Shown: in pieces, positions 42,459-55,200 of the stretch
Numbering within the stretch: the first letter of the stretch is position 1
How the letters are laid out: the number at the start of each line of letters is the position of its first letter
From: Pisaster brevispinus
Lineage: Eukaryota > Echinodermata > Asteroidea > Forcipulatida > Asteriidae
Assembly: GCA_023634235.1 (NCBI GenBank)
Contig: JAMKCF010000002.1
Location: 7,014,722 to 7,078,721, forward strand
Direction: 5' to 3'
Length of the DNA stretch: 64,000 nucleotides
The notes under the pieces: generated by a model
What the model was told of the DNA's origin: nothing
Seen by the model: only the letters and a program-made list of their open reading frames with translations
Databases searched by the model: none
Program-made: the position numbers and the translations under genes

Positions 42459-43946
42459 CAGTGTTGTAGGTCTCGAGACCGGTCTCGGTCTCGAGACCGG
42501 TTTTGCCGGTCTCGGGTCTCGGTCTCGGTCTCGGTACCCTGAGGTCTCGGTCTTGGTCTCGGTCTCGGACCCTTCTGGTCTCGAATATTTGGCTGGTCTC
42601 GCTTCGAGACCAGCCTTTTTTACCATTATGCAACTCATTAGAGAACATCCCAATCTCCTTCCCCTGCCTGCGCAATACGATTTTGCATCCGACCAGTAAC
42701 ATGTACAGAACACACACTGCGTAGCATGCACATAAAATAATCCTGCACTTTGTACCATACATATACTGTACATACACATACATGAACAGTATGCATTTTG
42801 CACGTGACACTGTACTTATGGGACCAGGGGTCAATTTCACAAAGATAGTCCTAACTAAGGACTAGTCCAGGAGTTAAAAACTTGAGGCTAGTCCTAAGTT
42901 AGGACGAGTAACTTGTCCTAACTCGAGATCACACTAGTCTTAACTCTTTGTGAAATCCACCCCTAGTGTACTAGACCTCCTTGCCAAATACAGTCACCAT
43001 TGACATCACGGTGGAGGGGTTGCTCCCAAAAAGGATACAAGATGACAGCTTGTGAAACATCTACAGGAGTCAAAATGAATCTGCCCCTAGGTTAAGTGCA
43101 CTACAGTTCCGGCAACAAATAGCTAAGAAATTACCAACCCTTGGGTACAAAATTTTGTCAGTTCCAGCATACTCTGCAGAGTCTTTAGCAGGGGGTGACA
43201 TTATCATGCACCCCCATCAGGCAAGACTGTCAGTGGAAATGTTGGGCATGCTTATGTTTTAAAAATGCAATGAGAATGTTCTTTAAAATGTGCCACAAAT
43301 AAACAAACCAATTTTTTTATGTACAATTATCGTGTTTCCTTCATCTGACCAGTGGTTTGGTAGAAGTGTTAAATTTTGGTTGAGTCCTGTGTTTTGTCAT
43401 GATGATGTTTTCCCGATTCTGGTATTTTCTTTTTTCATATATCGTCCCTTTCTAGGATACAAACTTCCCATCAAATATATTACAGATTTGTTATCCCATT
43501 TGTGCTGGGTAGGTCTTTTATACAGATGAGTAATACTAAACAAAAAAATCATAGAAGTTCACATGATTGATGTTTAGACCTGGTACATGTAGACAAGATG
43601 AGACTGCTTTTATTTCAGCACTTTTCTTTTTGATATGACGAGAAGTCGTTGTTTTTTGTTAGTAGCTTGGTTTTTACCATTCTTATCACATGTTGTTTAC
43701 TTGTTTTCAATTCATGAGAATACAATTGTGTGCACAATCACTCATACAATTTCACAAATTTACTTGAATCTTTAATTAATTAATTTATTCATTAAGGTCT
43801 CGGTCTCGGTCTCGGTCTCGGACCTTTATGGTCTCGGTCTTGGTCTCGACCGTCTGGTCTCCCCCTCGGTCTCGGTCTCGGTCTCGGACCTTCAGGTCTC
43901 GGTCTCGGTCTTGGTCTCGGACTATCGGGTCTCGGCTACAACACTG
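42459..43946. mobile_element. hAT element relic with GGTCTC-array arms
   Basis: Termini CAGTGTTGTAG / CTACAACACTG are inverted and flanked by a perfect 8-bp duplication ATTTATAC (42451-42458, 43947-43954), the hAT signature. Both subterminal arms (42470-42615, 43796-43935) are arrays of GGTCTCG units, inverted to each other in part. The interior (~43115-43200, plus strand) holds KKLPTLGYKILSVPAYSAES, a decayed hAT C-terminal dimerisation segment. Non-autonomous. Confidence 0.88.
42828..42965. mobile_element. MITE nested in the hAT element
   Basis: Inverted ends AGGGGTCAATTTCACAAAGA and CTTTGTGAAATCCACCCCT enclose shorter inverted TAGTCCTAAC words. About 138 bp; a type of palindromic MITE common in marine animals. 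Confidence 0.7.
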
Positions 43947-44119
43947 ATTTATACACAAAAACAAATTGACAAGGCGGTTGCAAATCGGCAACAAGGAAAT
44001 TAAAGGAAACTACCATAACTTATGAACTTGCTACTTAAACCCCCCCCCCCCCACTACAACTAGAGGAAAGTCCGCCTTCGGCGACCTTTCGCGAGGCTGT
44101 TAGTTTCCTGTAAGTTTCT

Positions 44120-44397
44120 GTGACATGGCAGCATCCGCATACAGAGCAACATGACGCATGCGGCCAGAGGAGGTCAGATGACGACGCGACGCAGGCAACC
44201 ATCATATGCGTTTGCCGACTGGAGGTCGGCATTGCTTGTACCCAACACAATTTGTACCATTTCATAACCGCATGCAGCAGCATTTCCCATGCGACCAGAG
44301 GAGGTCGGTTGACGACGCAGGCGCCCATCATAATGCGGGCCAAGTTCGCACATGGACCATTTGCCGGCTGCTGGAAGTCGACATTACCTGGTACCCA
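44120..44397. repeat. degenerate tandem duplication
   Basis: Two related ~140-bp units share GACCAGAGGAGGTC-like, GACGACGCAGGC-like and GTACCCAACA words. GC-rich; its ORFs on both strands are by-products. Confidence 0.6.
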
Positions 44398-44656
44398 ACA
44401 GGGCCCAATTGTATGGCTCTGCTTACCGCCGAATTCTGCGCTTACGATCACCATTCTCCGCTTACGTGCAAGCGTCGAATTTCCGCGCCAGCTGTTTAAG
44501 CGAAGAATGCCTTGTAACATGGAGTACGCACGCGCACAAGCAAAAAATTCCCTGCTAACTCGTGAAATACGCTTGACGTAAGCAAGCGCGGAATTCCCTG
44601 CTTCCGTAAGCACTGACTCTTTGCTTACGGTAAGCAGAGCCATGAAATTGGGCCCA
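44398..44656. mobile_element. MITE with GGGCCCAATT ends
   Basis: The left end GGGCCCAATTGTATGGCTCT and the right end AGAGCCATGAAATTGGGCCC are inverted repeats extended by CTGCTTACCG / CGGTAAGCAG. Interior carries several GCTTACG words. Target duplication not resolved. Confidence 0.75.
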
Positions 44657-46399
44657 GATGTTGAACCATTTAATATCGTCGTAATAATGTATTCATAATG
44701 AATGGTCCGTGTGCGAACTTGACCCAAATGGGAGAGCGGCCGGATTTGCGGGTGGGTTGCGCGCCAGGTTTTTGTGCCGCACGTCAACGTTGTTTTCGTT
44801 GCGCATATTTTCGTAAATCATCAGCCGCGCTTTCATACCTTGCATTCGTTCATCCTCTTTCGAAAAAAAACATGTGAATAAAATCAAATTTTGAAATACG
44901 AAGAAAATATAAAAAAAATCGTACCCCCTTAGTATGATCACCGGACCGAAAAGCTAAAAGTCGTGTTATAAAATGCCTATTGAGTATTTGTTATGTTCAG
45001 ATTTGTTCATATATATAATTTAAAATAACGGCTTTAATTGAAAAATTGTTTTAGGTTTGACGCGTTTTCTCGTTCCGATATACGCAAGAGACTTGTACGG
45101 TCTATTCCCCCTCCTCTCGTATCTCACTACAACCAATTCATAGATAACGGGGTGACGTCCTATTAAAAATATAGAGAACATGTTTCAAATAAATGTTTGT
45201 TTTAGTCGGGAGTTTGGGACAATAGGGATGCATTGAGTTTGAGGGCAGGTTTCCATTGCTCCATGCCAGTTAATACAAGTATATTGAGTTATCGGTAAGT
45301 CGTATGCCTTGCCGTATCGCTGCCCGTCAGTAGGGCAGATAACAGCCAGGGTTGTATAACACCAAACCAAAAACAACAAAACACCAATCAGATTAACCGT
45401 GAGAAGTAACTGTTTTACCGCTCAAACAGAGGAATATTATCAATATAGTAAAGAATGCAACATAGCTCTCTAGGATACAATTGCCGAGTGTAGGGTAGGT
45501 TTCGTTTTCCGGCAAACTTGACGGTACTAGAGTCAGAATGTAACTAAAGGCAGCTGAAGTTAGAAACATGTCGTTGGTGTATGAACTTCATGACCATGAC
45601 ACTTTTCCACTAACTTCGTTTGTATTTATTTTGGAATTGGTTTTTAATTCTACCGTATGATCTATAATCGTCCGTCAGTCCTGCACGATTTTACTAACAG
45701 ACACTAAGACGCTGGAGCCCAAAGTCTAATGAGCTGAATTTAAATTAAAACAATCTGAAACGGAAAAGACAGAAACAATTCCTATGCAACGATAATATTT
45801 TCATATGATGTGGGTTTTTACGTGAATATTTAATACAGCTCAACTATTTTCAACAGTGACCTCAAATTCATGTCAATATTTGTTTTCTATTAAAATATCG
45901 ATGGAAGACATCTCTTACATTAGTAAGAAAACGCACAATAAGAAAAGTTGTTTAAGCATGATTGTTAACCACAGTTAGCGATGCACCTTGCTCGCCTGAC
46001 CCGACGTGAAGGTTGTTTTGTAGATTATGAATTACAAAACGTCCATAGACGTCATTATATCACCGATTGGTAGGGCCTATTGCATTTTGCTGTCAAAAGC
46101 GTGCTGAGAGTTCACCGGTAATGTTTCTGATGCATAAAATTTTATAACCTAAGCAAACTTCCGATGTTCTAAGCTGTATGGACTTTGCTTTAGTGTCCTC
46201 TTTTATAAATCCGTCAAGTATGCACATTGTTTTAGATATGTTTCTCATCATCGAATCGGTGATGTAAAAGGCTGCCAACCACGCCACAATAGTAATTCTA
46301 ACATCGATGCATGTCACTACCCTGACGGGTTGTCGGGGGAAACAGTCTGCCTATAGTCAGGTCTAGGCAACTCAACATCAGCACACAGACTTGATTGGC
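44657..46399. other. non-coding stretch
   Basis: AT-rich, no supported gene, RNA or element end. Confidence 0.4.
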
Positions 46400-46520
46400 T
46401 GTCGAGGGCTAATCCACAAAGACTACGAGGACTACGAAAAGATCAAGAAGGCTGTGCTAGACCGCTACTACCTCACTCTGGATGATTATCGAAAGAAATT
46501 CCAATCTTCAAGAAAAAGCA
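46400..46520 (+). pseudogene. retrotransposon gag-like fragment
   Basis: DYEDYEKIKKAVLDRYYLTL followed by DDYRKKFQSSRK resembles the central gag segment of metazoan Gypsy elements (pattern of a helix, RY-LT, YRKKFR). About 40 residues only, with no flanking gag or pol. Confidence 0.45.
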
Positions 46521-49500
46521 GCCACGTACGCCGTAATCAACCCCGTCCCCTCCCCTTATTGTTTACTTTGGTGATACAAACCTGGGAACTACCTATTTGG
46601 TTCAACTAAGATACATTTTAAGCACAGACAAAAAAGATTGTTCCCAGGTGCACAAAGGCGCACTGAATGATAACATTTGTATTTTAAATTAGCACCACTT
46701 TTAGCTGAAACTAACGTTTGCATGAGCAAGAATCCACTAATTGTGGGCGTCATTTACCAGTATTTTATAGAGTAAAAGAAGGGGAAAAAATGGCAAGAGC
46801 CAAAACAAATAATAAAATACTTAATACTGTTTTATCTGATGGAACTTGGCACCAAAGTAAAATGTGACCTGCTCTATCGAATTGAGGTATATATCGACCC
46901 CTTAATGAAATTGAGTTATGCATACCGTGTTAACAAGTAACTCACTGGCTTTCCAGCAATGCCATTATTATTTCCGTAGCTTATTCCAGTCCGAAGTTAT
47001 CGGGAAATGAAGAAAGTCTACAAGACAAAGCCACTTCCATTTTTTTACGACGTGTTTGTTTAGAAACTCGTTTTTAACTTAGCTTGCTATACGCGCGTGG
47101 CGTGAACGACCACACACGCAGAGACGATTCTCGATGTAGCTAATGAATAATTCATTTTGGAATAAACAGCCGACAGCACCAACCCCAGCCCCAGTGGACC
47201 GAACAACGGCGCAACGTGAAAGCGCACAGTCACGCGGTGAATGCGTGTATACATACACCGTACAATGTACATGGAAGTATCGACACACGCAATGCAATGC
47301 AATAGCATGATGTCTTTACTTCGCCTATCAGCCATGCTTAGTTTAGTAAAACTTTGAACGCAAAATTTGAACAGTAAAACTCTCAATAAAATACAAGTTC
47401 ACAACAGGTAAGAAAGGTAACAGCAATTTAAGAATGCAAATGTGAAAATCTTATCTTTGGTTCACTAAGTATCGACTGACAAGCATTGCAAATTCACGAA
47501 ATCACTCAGTTAATTCACACGAGGTCGGTTGTCGTTCAACTACGTTGTGTGGACGGCGACGTGTGTAGACTCGCGCGATCGCATGGTACACATCGCGCGG
47601 CCGTAAAACCGGCTAGAATCCTTCAGAGAATCGGGTAAACATTGAAACTGCGCAGACTCGTCACAATGGTTGCCGCCTCTCATCCAATCAATGATCTCTA
47701 TTGTTGATAGTTGGAAAGCCCGGCTAATTTAAATATCAAGTTTTCAGCCGATAATTGAACAGTTTTTCGGCCTCCGGACTATGTTATCATAGATAAAAAA
47801 GAACAGTTCAGGTCATGACCTTTCTAATGGTACCAAACACAGTCGTTCAACGTGAACGGAACTGCTCGTACGCTGCCAGTGGAAATAAGCAAACTTTCAT
47901 GTTTTTGAAGGTAAATGAGACCGACTTTGAAGAGAATTAATTGCATACAAACATGCTCAAGAAAACGTACTTTTTGTGGATTTATTCATCTTTTCAATTA
48001 AAGGTAAGACCACGACAAGAAAGATCAAATTTTATTTAACCTCAATCCACCGAAATCGCAGAATCGTGTTTTGTAGTGTTTTTTTATGATTTTCGAATGT
48101 GACCAACTTTGGTATGGCGAATTACACGTAATACGTCCTGTCTGATACATTCCTCATTTCGACCTATCAGGTCACAAATATGAAGCGAAAAAAAACCACA
48201 ACAAAATACCTTATTGCCATGGTATAAGCCGAGTTGCTTATTCGGAGAGGTTTTGCCTTTTTAAAATGTATTTATGGGAATACCGTAGTGGAGTTTAGCC
48301 TGTAACATTACCAGTAAACAGCATAAAAATAGTTTTCTTTAACATTTATGGATATGCGGGTCATTTTGAAAAAAAATATTTTGACAGCTTATTATCCATG
48401 CAGTAGTCCTTCAAAATCAAAATCGCCAACCGTTGAGAAGAGACATTGGACTTGTGGAAAATTACAACATTTTCTTGGGACAAATATTTGATTCTTTGCA
48501 ATAGTGCTAGGCATTTTTTTGAAACTCACATGTGAATTTGCCCCTCCTTTTTTTCAAAGTTACTGACATTTTGTTTATTTTATCATTACTTTAATTGCCA
48601 CTGATTTCACCAAGTTGTACCGTGTAAAATCAAAACAAAATCAAAAATAATTGCCATTCAATGGCAAGTTGGGCTTTTTGTCCATTTTTGTTTCAAAAAC
48701 CATTTGTTTACATCTAACTTTGAGATTTTCCCCCACAAATATTGACGTTCATGAATTTGTTTATTTGGACATCATCAATAACAAAACATTGTGGGGTTTT
48801 TTTTTACTGGAGGTAATTATTGGAGAGCTACAATTGTTTTGTGTCCTCCATTTTGGGGATAAAACATTTGTTAGCATTAGGGGAAAACTCCATTAAAGAT
48901 TGTCCGTTGTTCGCCCCCCATAAATAGAAACTATCCTTTTCACCAGTGGGTGTGTTTAAAGTGAATTAATTTGGTCAATGATCTTAGCAGACGAACAGTT
49001 AAACTGTCTTAGGCAGTCATTAGCCTTAATGATTTGCGCATTATCCAATTAAGTACACTGTTTGGAAAAGGAATAACATGGACATTACAGGTGTTTGTTG
49101 TCAGATGAATTTCTTTTTTTAATCTAGCCTCTTTATGGAGAACGATATAACCACCAACTTTTGGGACCAAGTTTTAAAATAATAAGGCCTAATTGACGAT
49201 GTAGTATTTATCGACCTGTAAAGTTGAAAGTACCTTGCTTGAAAAAAAAAATATATATATATATATATATTAAACCTGATAAAGTTCCAACCCCCAGGCT
49301 GAGTACACGTAGGCAAAGACGGCTTGATATGACTACGACCGGTATCATGGTCTCAGCTATCCGGCGTACTGAGCGATTCGGGTGACTTAGCCAGGCGCGG
49401 CATGCTGAGCCATCCTGGGTGACGTATCCGGTTATGTCAGTTCAGTAGTCGTTGGTCTCCCTCCCGTGCTCTTAATTGTCAGACAATACCGCCCTCTCTA

Positions 49501-50229
49501 TGACCTCAATGTTATGTTTTTTAGTTATGAGTCTTTTCTGTTCAGTCACATTCTTTTGGCCCATTTTATACGTGTTCTTTCGTAAAACTGTATGCAGGTT
49601 ACACTTGTAAAAAAACAAACCCCTTTTCTCGATTAAATATAAAATAAAGGCCTGTTTTGCACGTGTAACTTTACGGTTTATTCCACATGCGAATTGTCCG
49701 TAACAAAAATATATATAACTACACCCAGCATGTAATACAAATACATGTCAACCCTCTGTCAACCCTTCATTGTATTTCCCGCTGCTCAAATAATAAAAAA
49801 ATATTGTGGTCTTCACACCTAATTCTATAAAACGATTTGTACGTTCACCGCTCGAGCTCGAGTTCGTGGACGCCGCCATGACAGCTACCTCGAGTCCGAG
49901 GAGGATCAGAGCAGGACTCAGTACGGCACCAAAATTGACAACTTTCGCTTGCTGTGCGCAGGCATGACATGACGTAATGTTATCATATTTGGTCATCCGG
50001 ATCAGTGAGTACACCGGATCGCTCAGTACGTGACACCGGCGGCAGCTGCTCATCAGGTTATTCGCTAACTTTCACCCTCAAACTATTTTTAGTTGTTGTC
50101 AAGTCAAACACTTGGAAACAGTGGTTTTATTTATTTATTTATTAAATTATCTGCTTTCTGGGGGGTACTCTGTTTTTTGTATTTTCTTTCTAGTAGACAT
50201 AGGCATTTGCCTGTAGTCTCCTCCTGAAA
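46521..50229. other. mostly featureless region
   Basis: No gene recognised. A CpG-rich patch at ~47530-47620 (CGCGCGATCGCATGG, CATCGCGCGGCCG) could be a promoter-like island or a young insertion. A TA repeat lies at 49252-49270. Partly inverted words around GTACTGAGCGAT (49364) and GATCGCTCAGTAC (50014) suggest a small undescribed inverted-repeat element spanning 49.35-50.05 kb. Confidence 0.4.
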
Positions 50230-53200
50230 TTATACCCCGCTTAAATCACTGGTACCGCTCCCACCACAGCCCGTCTTGGCAGTGCTGCTGCTTTGAGTTC
50301 GGTGGTATCGCAACCTGACCATTCTCGAATGTTGTATACCCGGCGCTTCTTTGGTCGGCTCACGGAACGATGGCATTCCTCTGGTATCCCCCCCCCCCCG
50401 TACACAACGGCTGCGTCCATACCGCCTTGGCGAACCACATGACCCAACCAAGCTGCCTTTCTTTCAATCACAGCACTGCTGCTGAAGTACCATCGGTCGC
50501 CGATCATCTCCATCAGTCTTTCATTTGTCACATGGTCTTGGCACTTGATGTTGAGCAGGTGACGCCAGATGGTTTGGCTGAAGCTGTCTAGGCCTTTGAT
50601 GTCAGCTGCCTTCAGCGACAGGGTGATGGCACCATACAGAACCCTTGACATGACTAGTGCCTAAGTGAGCTGTACCTTTACCTCAAAGGGGAGGATAGGT
50701 ATTTGCACCGTCGGAGAGTGGATTCGCCCATGCCTAGCCGCATTCGAACCCCCTAGCATGTGGTTGACCGACACGCCCGAGTACTTGAAAGATGTGACAC
50801 AAGGTATTTGTGCTGAGCGGTATGTGATGGTGGTATCATCGGCTGTTGGCTTGTACTCAGTTTTATCAGGGTGGATAGCTAGCCCAGACCTCTCAGATAT
50901 ATCGCCCAGGGTAGTGAGCATCTCTTCAGCATCAGCTCTGCACAGCGCCATCACTACCAGATCATCAGCATATGTGATCTTTTTTTAGGATGATACCACT
51001 GACATCTGGAGCCATTTGGTGCGCTGTGCGGTTGTACCACGCTCACATGAGGAACTCGGTGTAGAGGCTAAAGAGTGTTAGTGACAGTGGACAGTCTAAC
51101 TCCGACTGGTGTTTCAATCTCGTCTGTCATCTGGCCTTTCCACCGGAGTTGGCCGTTTGAGTTGATGTAGATATCTTCCAGTAATTGCATCACATTCTCT
51201 TCCACACCCAGATACCGCAAACAGAAGTGCGTGGTTGACTGAACTAAATGCCTTCTTTTAGTCAACAAAGACCAGATTGAGAGGGTGTTTTCCTGCGTAG
51301 TGCGACTCCACCACACCTTTATGGAGGTAGATTCAATCAGTTGTGCCATTGCCGCTTGCAAAGCCACATTGGGTGTCGCTCACTACGATGTTGGCGGTTC
51401 CTTCCAGTCTGCGTTGTATTAGATTCGGGACGATTTTGCTGGCAAGTGTTCTGTAGTTGTCGCACAAACCTCGATCACTCTTTTTGTGCCACGGGATATA
51501 CCCCAACTTGGTCATCGACAGTGGCCACTTCCCAGAGTTTAAGATGTTACACACTGCCTCATGAAGGACTTTGAAAATTCTGCGGATCCTGTGTTGCAGC
51601 TTTAAGAGCTTCAGATGTGATGCAGTCAACTCCGGGAGCCTTGTGGGTTTTCAGTGCCTGTATGGCTTTCCTGGTCTCTTCCTGTGTAGGTGGATTTCGT
51701 TCAACTTCAGTCGTGTGCTGGGGAGGACGTTGCCGGTTGGACTCAAATAGATCTATAGCATACTGATGCCAACGCTGTGTTTCTACTTCAACTGTCTCCA
51801 ATACCCGACCGTTTGTGTCTTTGATGTTCACCGTAGGCACACTTGTTCTCTGAAGAAGAACATAATAATAATAATAATAATAGAACGTTCTTATATAGCG
51901 CATTTCAGGACCGAAGGAGCTCTCAATGCGCTGAACAAATAAGATAATAAACAACAGTCTGTACGTGTGTGATGAAAGAGCAGTCTATTGGAAACTGCTC
52001 TCAAATAAGTAGGTTTTCAGGCAGTTCTTAAATGATTCCAGTTTAGTGTTAGAGCGCAGTGACAGTGGGAGAGCGTTCCATAGCTTAGGACCTCCACATG
52101 CAAACGATCTTTCACCATAGCTCTTCATTTTTCCTGGGTTAAAGGTGAGAATATGCTGGGAAGATGATCTTAAGAGCCTTGATGGGATGTAAGGTACAAG
52201 CAGTTCTGAGATGTAGGCTGGACAAAGACCGTGGATTGCTTTTAAGATAGTGAGAATGGCCTTATAATGGATGCGAGACTGTACTGGCAGCCAGTGTAGA
52301 TGTTTGAGGATAGGCGTTATGTGGTCATTTTTCTTAGCTCTTGACACTAAGCGAGCGGCAGAGTTCTGGATCCTCTGCAGCTTGGAGATTTCTTTCTCTG
52401 GAGTTCCCAAGAGGAGGCAATTGCAACTATCTAGTTGAGAAGTCACAAAGGCATGAACTAACACCTCAGTTGTATTGCTGTTCAGATACTTGCGGACTCT
52501 GCCAATTCTCCTGAGTGCCAAAGATGCTTTCCGGCAGATATTGTTAACATGGCGATGCATAGTGAGGTGGTTATCAAAGATAACACCTAGGTCACGCAGT
52601 GAGGTGGATGGTTTGACGCGACAGCTACCCGAGGAGATCGGAGCAAGTTCTTGGGGAGGCTTGAAACGTGATGACACATGTAATACCTCCATCTTGTCAT
52701 CATTGAGCACAAGCTGGTTTTGTTTCATCCATGTGCGAATGTCTTGGAGACAGTGTTCAAGCTTTGAAACCAACTGATTCCTTTCTGTCGGTTCTATGGT
52801 GACATAAAGCTGCGTGTCATCTGCATACAACATGGTTGAAAAACCATGAGCATGGATAATGTCTTCAACAGGAGCAGTATAGCAAATAAACATCAGCAGT
52901 TTTCAACATAGTTCCGCAGTCATGGTTCTGGTATGCTTGGTTCATTGTGTTGATATTAGTTGCCAGCCATTCAATGAGGTCTTTCCCTTTCTGGCGTGCG
53001 TGTTTGACCTTTTTCTTAGAGCTGTGAATTATGGGGTACCTACAGCTCTCTTCTTATGCTGAATTATGTGGAGAGTTGATTCAGACATATACGTTTGTTT
53101 CTTTTGAGAAGTTTGTGTACCACAGGTCTCAAGAGATGTTTCATGCCAGCCTCAAGAGAGTCGCCCTGAGTAACACAGGATCGAACCAGCTGACGGAAGG

Positions 53201-53880
53201 CTTCAGACGTTTGTTCTGACTAAGGGCCTGAATGTTTGGACGTTTAGGTCGCAGTCCATGTGCTGTGGCATGACAACGAAGCTTCCACTTCAGGTTGCAG
53301 ATAACTAACCGATGGTCAGTGTCAAAGCAATCGCTGAAGATACGGCAGTCGGTCGGATGATTCCTTGCTTCTGTGCTAATTAAGAGGTGATCAATAGCAT
53401 TTATTTGCGTTTCTTGCCCTGCTGATCCAAGTGACCTTGTGAGCAGATCGTTTGCGAAACCAGGAGTGTGCAGCAGTGAGGTTCATATTCATGCAAAAAT
53501 CAACCAGTCTGTGTCCTCTTGAATTGCTGTCTCCATAGTCATGGGGTCACATGACGAGAGGGATAGGTTGATTTACAAGTTTTGCGTTGAAGTCACCCGC
53601 CATAAATAGCATTTTGTAGCTGCTCGTAAAAGTTGTTGATAACATCACATGCTGCAGTGGATGTAGGTGCATAGACGGAGAAAAATAGAAGGGTGCCTTT
53701 CCTCAAACCAAACGGGCAGCCATGATCCGTTCAGTGATGTAGAAGGTGGCAAGGCAGCTGTTTTTTGCCCGTGGCGAATGTTGTGAGTTTCACTAATAGC
53801 AATGACGCCATAGCAGTAGTTTTTCAAAGTGGCTATCAGATGTTCAGGTGCTAGACTATAGTTCAGTGTGGTCACGTTCC
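50230..53880 (-). pseudogene. RTE-like non-LTR retrotransposon (endonuclease + RT), fragmented
   Basis: Read leftward: a decayed apurinic-type endonuclease (53880-52900; GDFNAKL-like at ~53590, GHRLVDFCMN at ~53510), a linker with KKVKHARQKGKDLIEWLA (~52990), then after an inserted LINE the RT (51955-50240): VERNPPTQEETRKAIQALK, THKAPGVDCITSEALK, KKSDRGLCDNYRTLASKI, RRLEGTANIVVSDTQCGF and the C-terminal VIERKAAWLGHVVRQ. Many frameshifts; old. Clade is judged only by these motifs. Confidence 0.8.
51866..52897 (-). mobile_element. 5'-truncated L2-like LINE inserted in the RTE-like element
   Basis: An uninterrupted 302-residue frame (51985-52893) with YADDTQLY, LRDLGVIFDNHLTMHRHV, the thumb segment HWLPVQSRIHYKAILTILKA and a GPKLWNALPLSLR end. 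It starts directly in the RT palm, so the copy is 5'-truncated, as LINE copies often are. The 3' end is GCGCTATATAAGA followed by an ATT microsatellite (51868-51889). Much better preserved than its host element. Confidence 0.85.
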
Positions 53881-54539
53881 ATCAGCCTAAACTAAAGGTG
53901 CCCGTGCTTCGTTTTCACGCATACTCAACCGCACACCGTCCAATTAAGGCTTTGGGTGCGAAACGTCATTACAGCGCAGATAGTAGAGAGCATGGTTACC
54001 TTCATTCCCAGTAGCTTCAGACCCAGTTGGCCCACACTCAAAAGGGTATCGCTGCGATTTTCAGTGTTGTAGTTCATTTGGGAGGTTTTGGTGAGTGGAT
54101 TCCGCTGGTGTGTCACCACTCCTCTACAAGCGTAGTGCATGGCCATATATTGCTTGCATCTATCCATGCACTCCTATTCAGAGTCACACAATTCAATTTC
54201 AAACATTACTCCATTCATTACTTTATGTGGAGACCGGGGAAACTCTAACATCACCGATATGTGCGCACTTTTGAAAGTGGGAACAACCATACTCGGATTC
54301 GGCAAGTTTTTAGTTGCTATAATAGCCAAAGTCCCCTCAATTCCCCCATGTTTGCTCGTTAACATTTTCCTTCTTTTTTGTTTATGCGTGTTTTTTCGCA
54401 AATATTGCAAATCCGTTGAAAAAGGGTACATCCTCTCTTTATTAGTGTTGCAATATACTAATAACTTTCTCGCATTTCGATTTTCAACCGATAGTGAAAC
54501 CGCGGAGACTATTTTGAGAAGAGCGGGAAGCGGTTGAAC
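53881..54539. other. non-coding stretch
   Basis: No gene or repeat recognised. Confidence 0.4.
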
Positions 54540-55200
54540 CTTAACTGTATCGCGTAATCATTTCATGTGCACAGTTTTATTAGAAAGAAAACTTGTACTT
54601 TAATTCTTGAATTGACAAACATTAGACAATGGCGTCATAATGAGCGGAAATGGAAGGAAACTGGCCTGGTACTTCAGGAAGCAATCTGACAGTGCAACGT
54701 AGTAAGGCAGATAAACATGAAAATACTTGAATTCCATAAACACTAGAGAGTTTAGTACAACAGGCCTCCATTCTCAACATACAGCTTCATCCAAACCAGT
54801 GATACAGTATTACAAGTCACGTCCTTCAATCAGTGACTTTAACACGTATATGTACGATTGGTTGCTCATCGACTGTCAATCAAAACCCAAAGTAGATATA
54901 TGTTTTTCTTCAATGGAAATGCAACAGTATTTAACCGCGCTCTACCAGCAGCAATGTTCATACCAACTTTGCATCATATCAGAAAAGAGGAACCGAGAAG
55001 GCCCAGGCTTCAAGAACAAAACACCAAGGTTAGTGTTTCTCGTTACACTGACGGGCCACGCTTTACTTTCAAGATGCATGCAATGCAGTTAACAGTAGCT
55101 TTTTACAAGGAGGTTGCAGATTTGCCCAGTAAGGGGATTCACTCTATACAGCTGAAGTTCTCATGCGGTAGTAGAGCCTCGTCTATCCACCTAGCTCTAT
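54540..55200. repeat. dispersed repeat, copy 2
   Basis: Same orientation and order of blocks as 12000-12560. Here the block GTAGTAGAGCCTCGTCTATCC follows within 100 bp, whereas at 13.2 kb it lies in the centre of the foldback, so this copy may be a deletion form lacking the foldback arms. Confidence 0.7.

Noticed and set aside
42445..42840. ORFs rich in Arg-Asp or Gly-Leu dipeptides
   Set aside because: Direct translation of the GGTCTC array.
44035..44787. 250-residue minus-strand ORF
   Set aside because: Covers a GC-rich tandem duplication and a MITE with matching ORFs on the other strand; no protein-like motif.
47079..47386. Small Cys/His-rich ORFs near the CpG-rich patch
   Set aside because: Overlapping frames, no recognisable family, no splice or start support.
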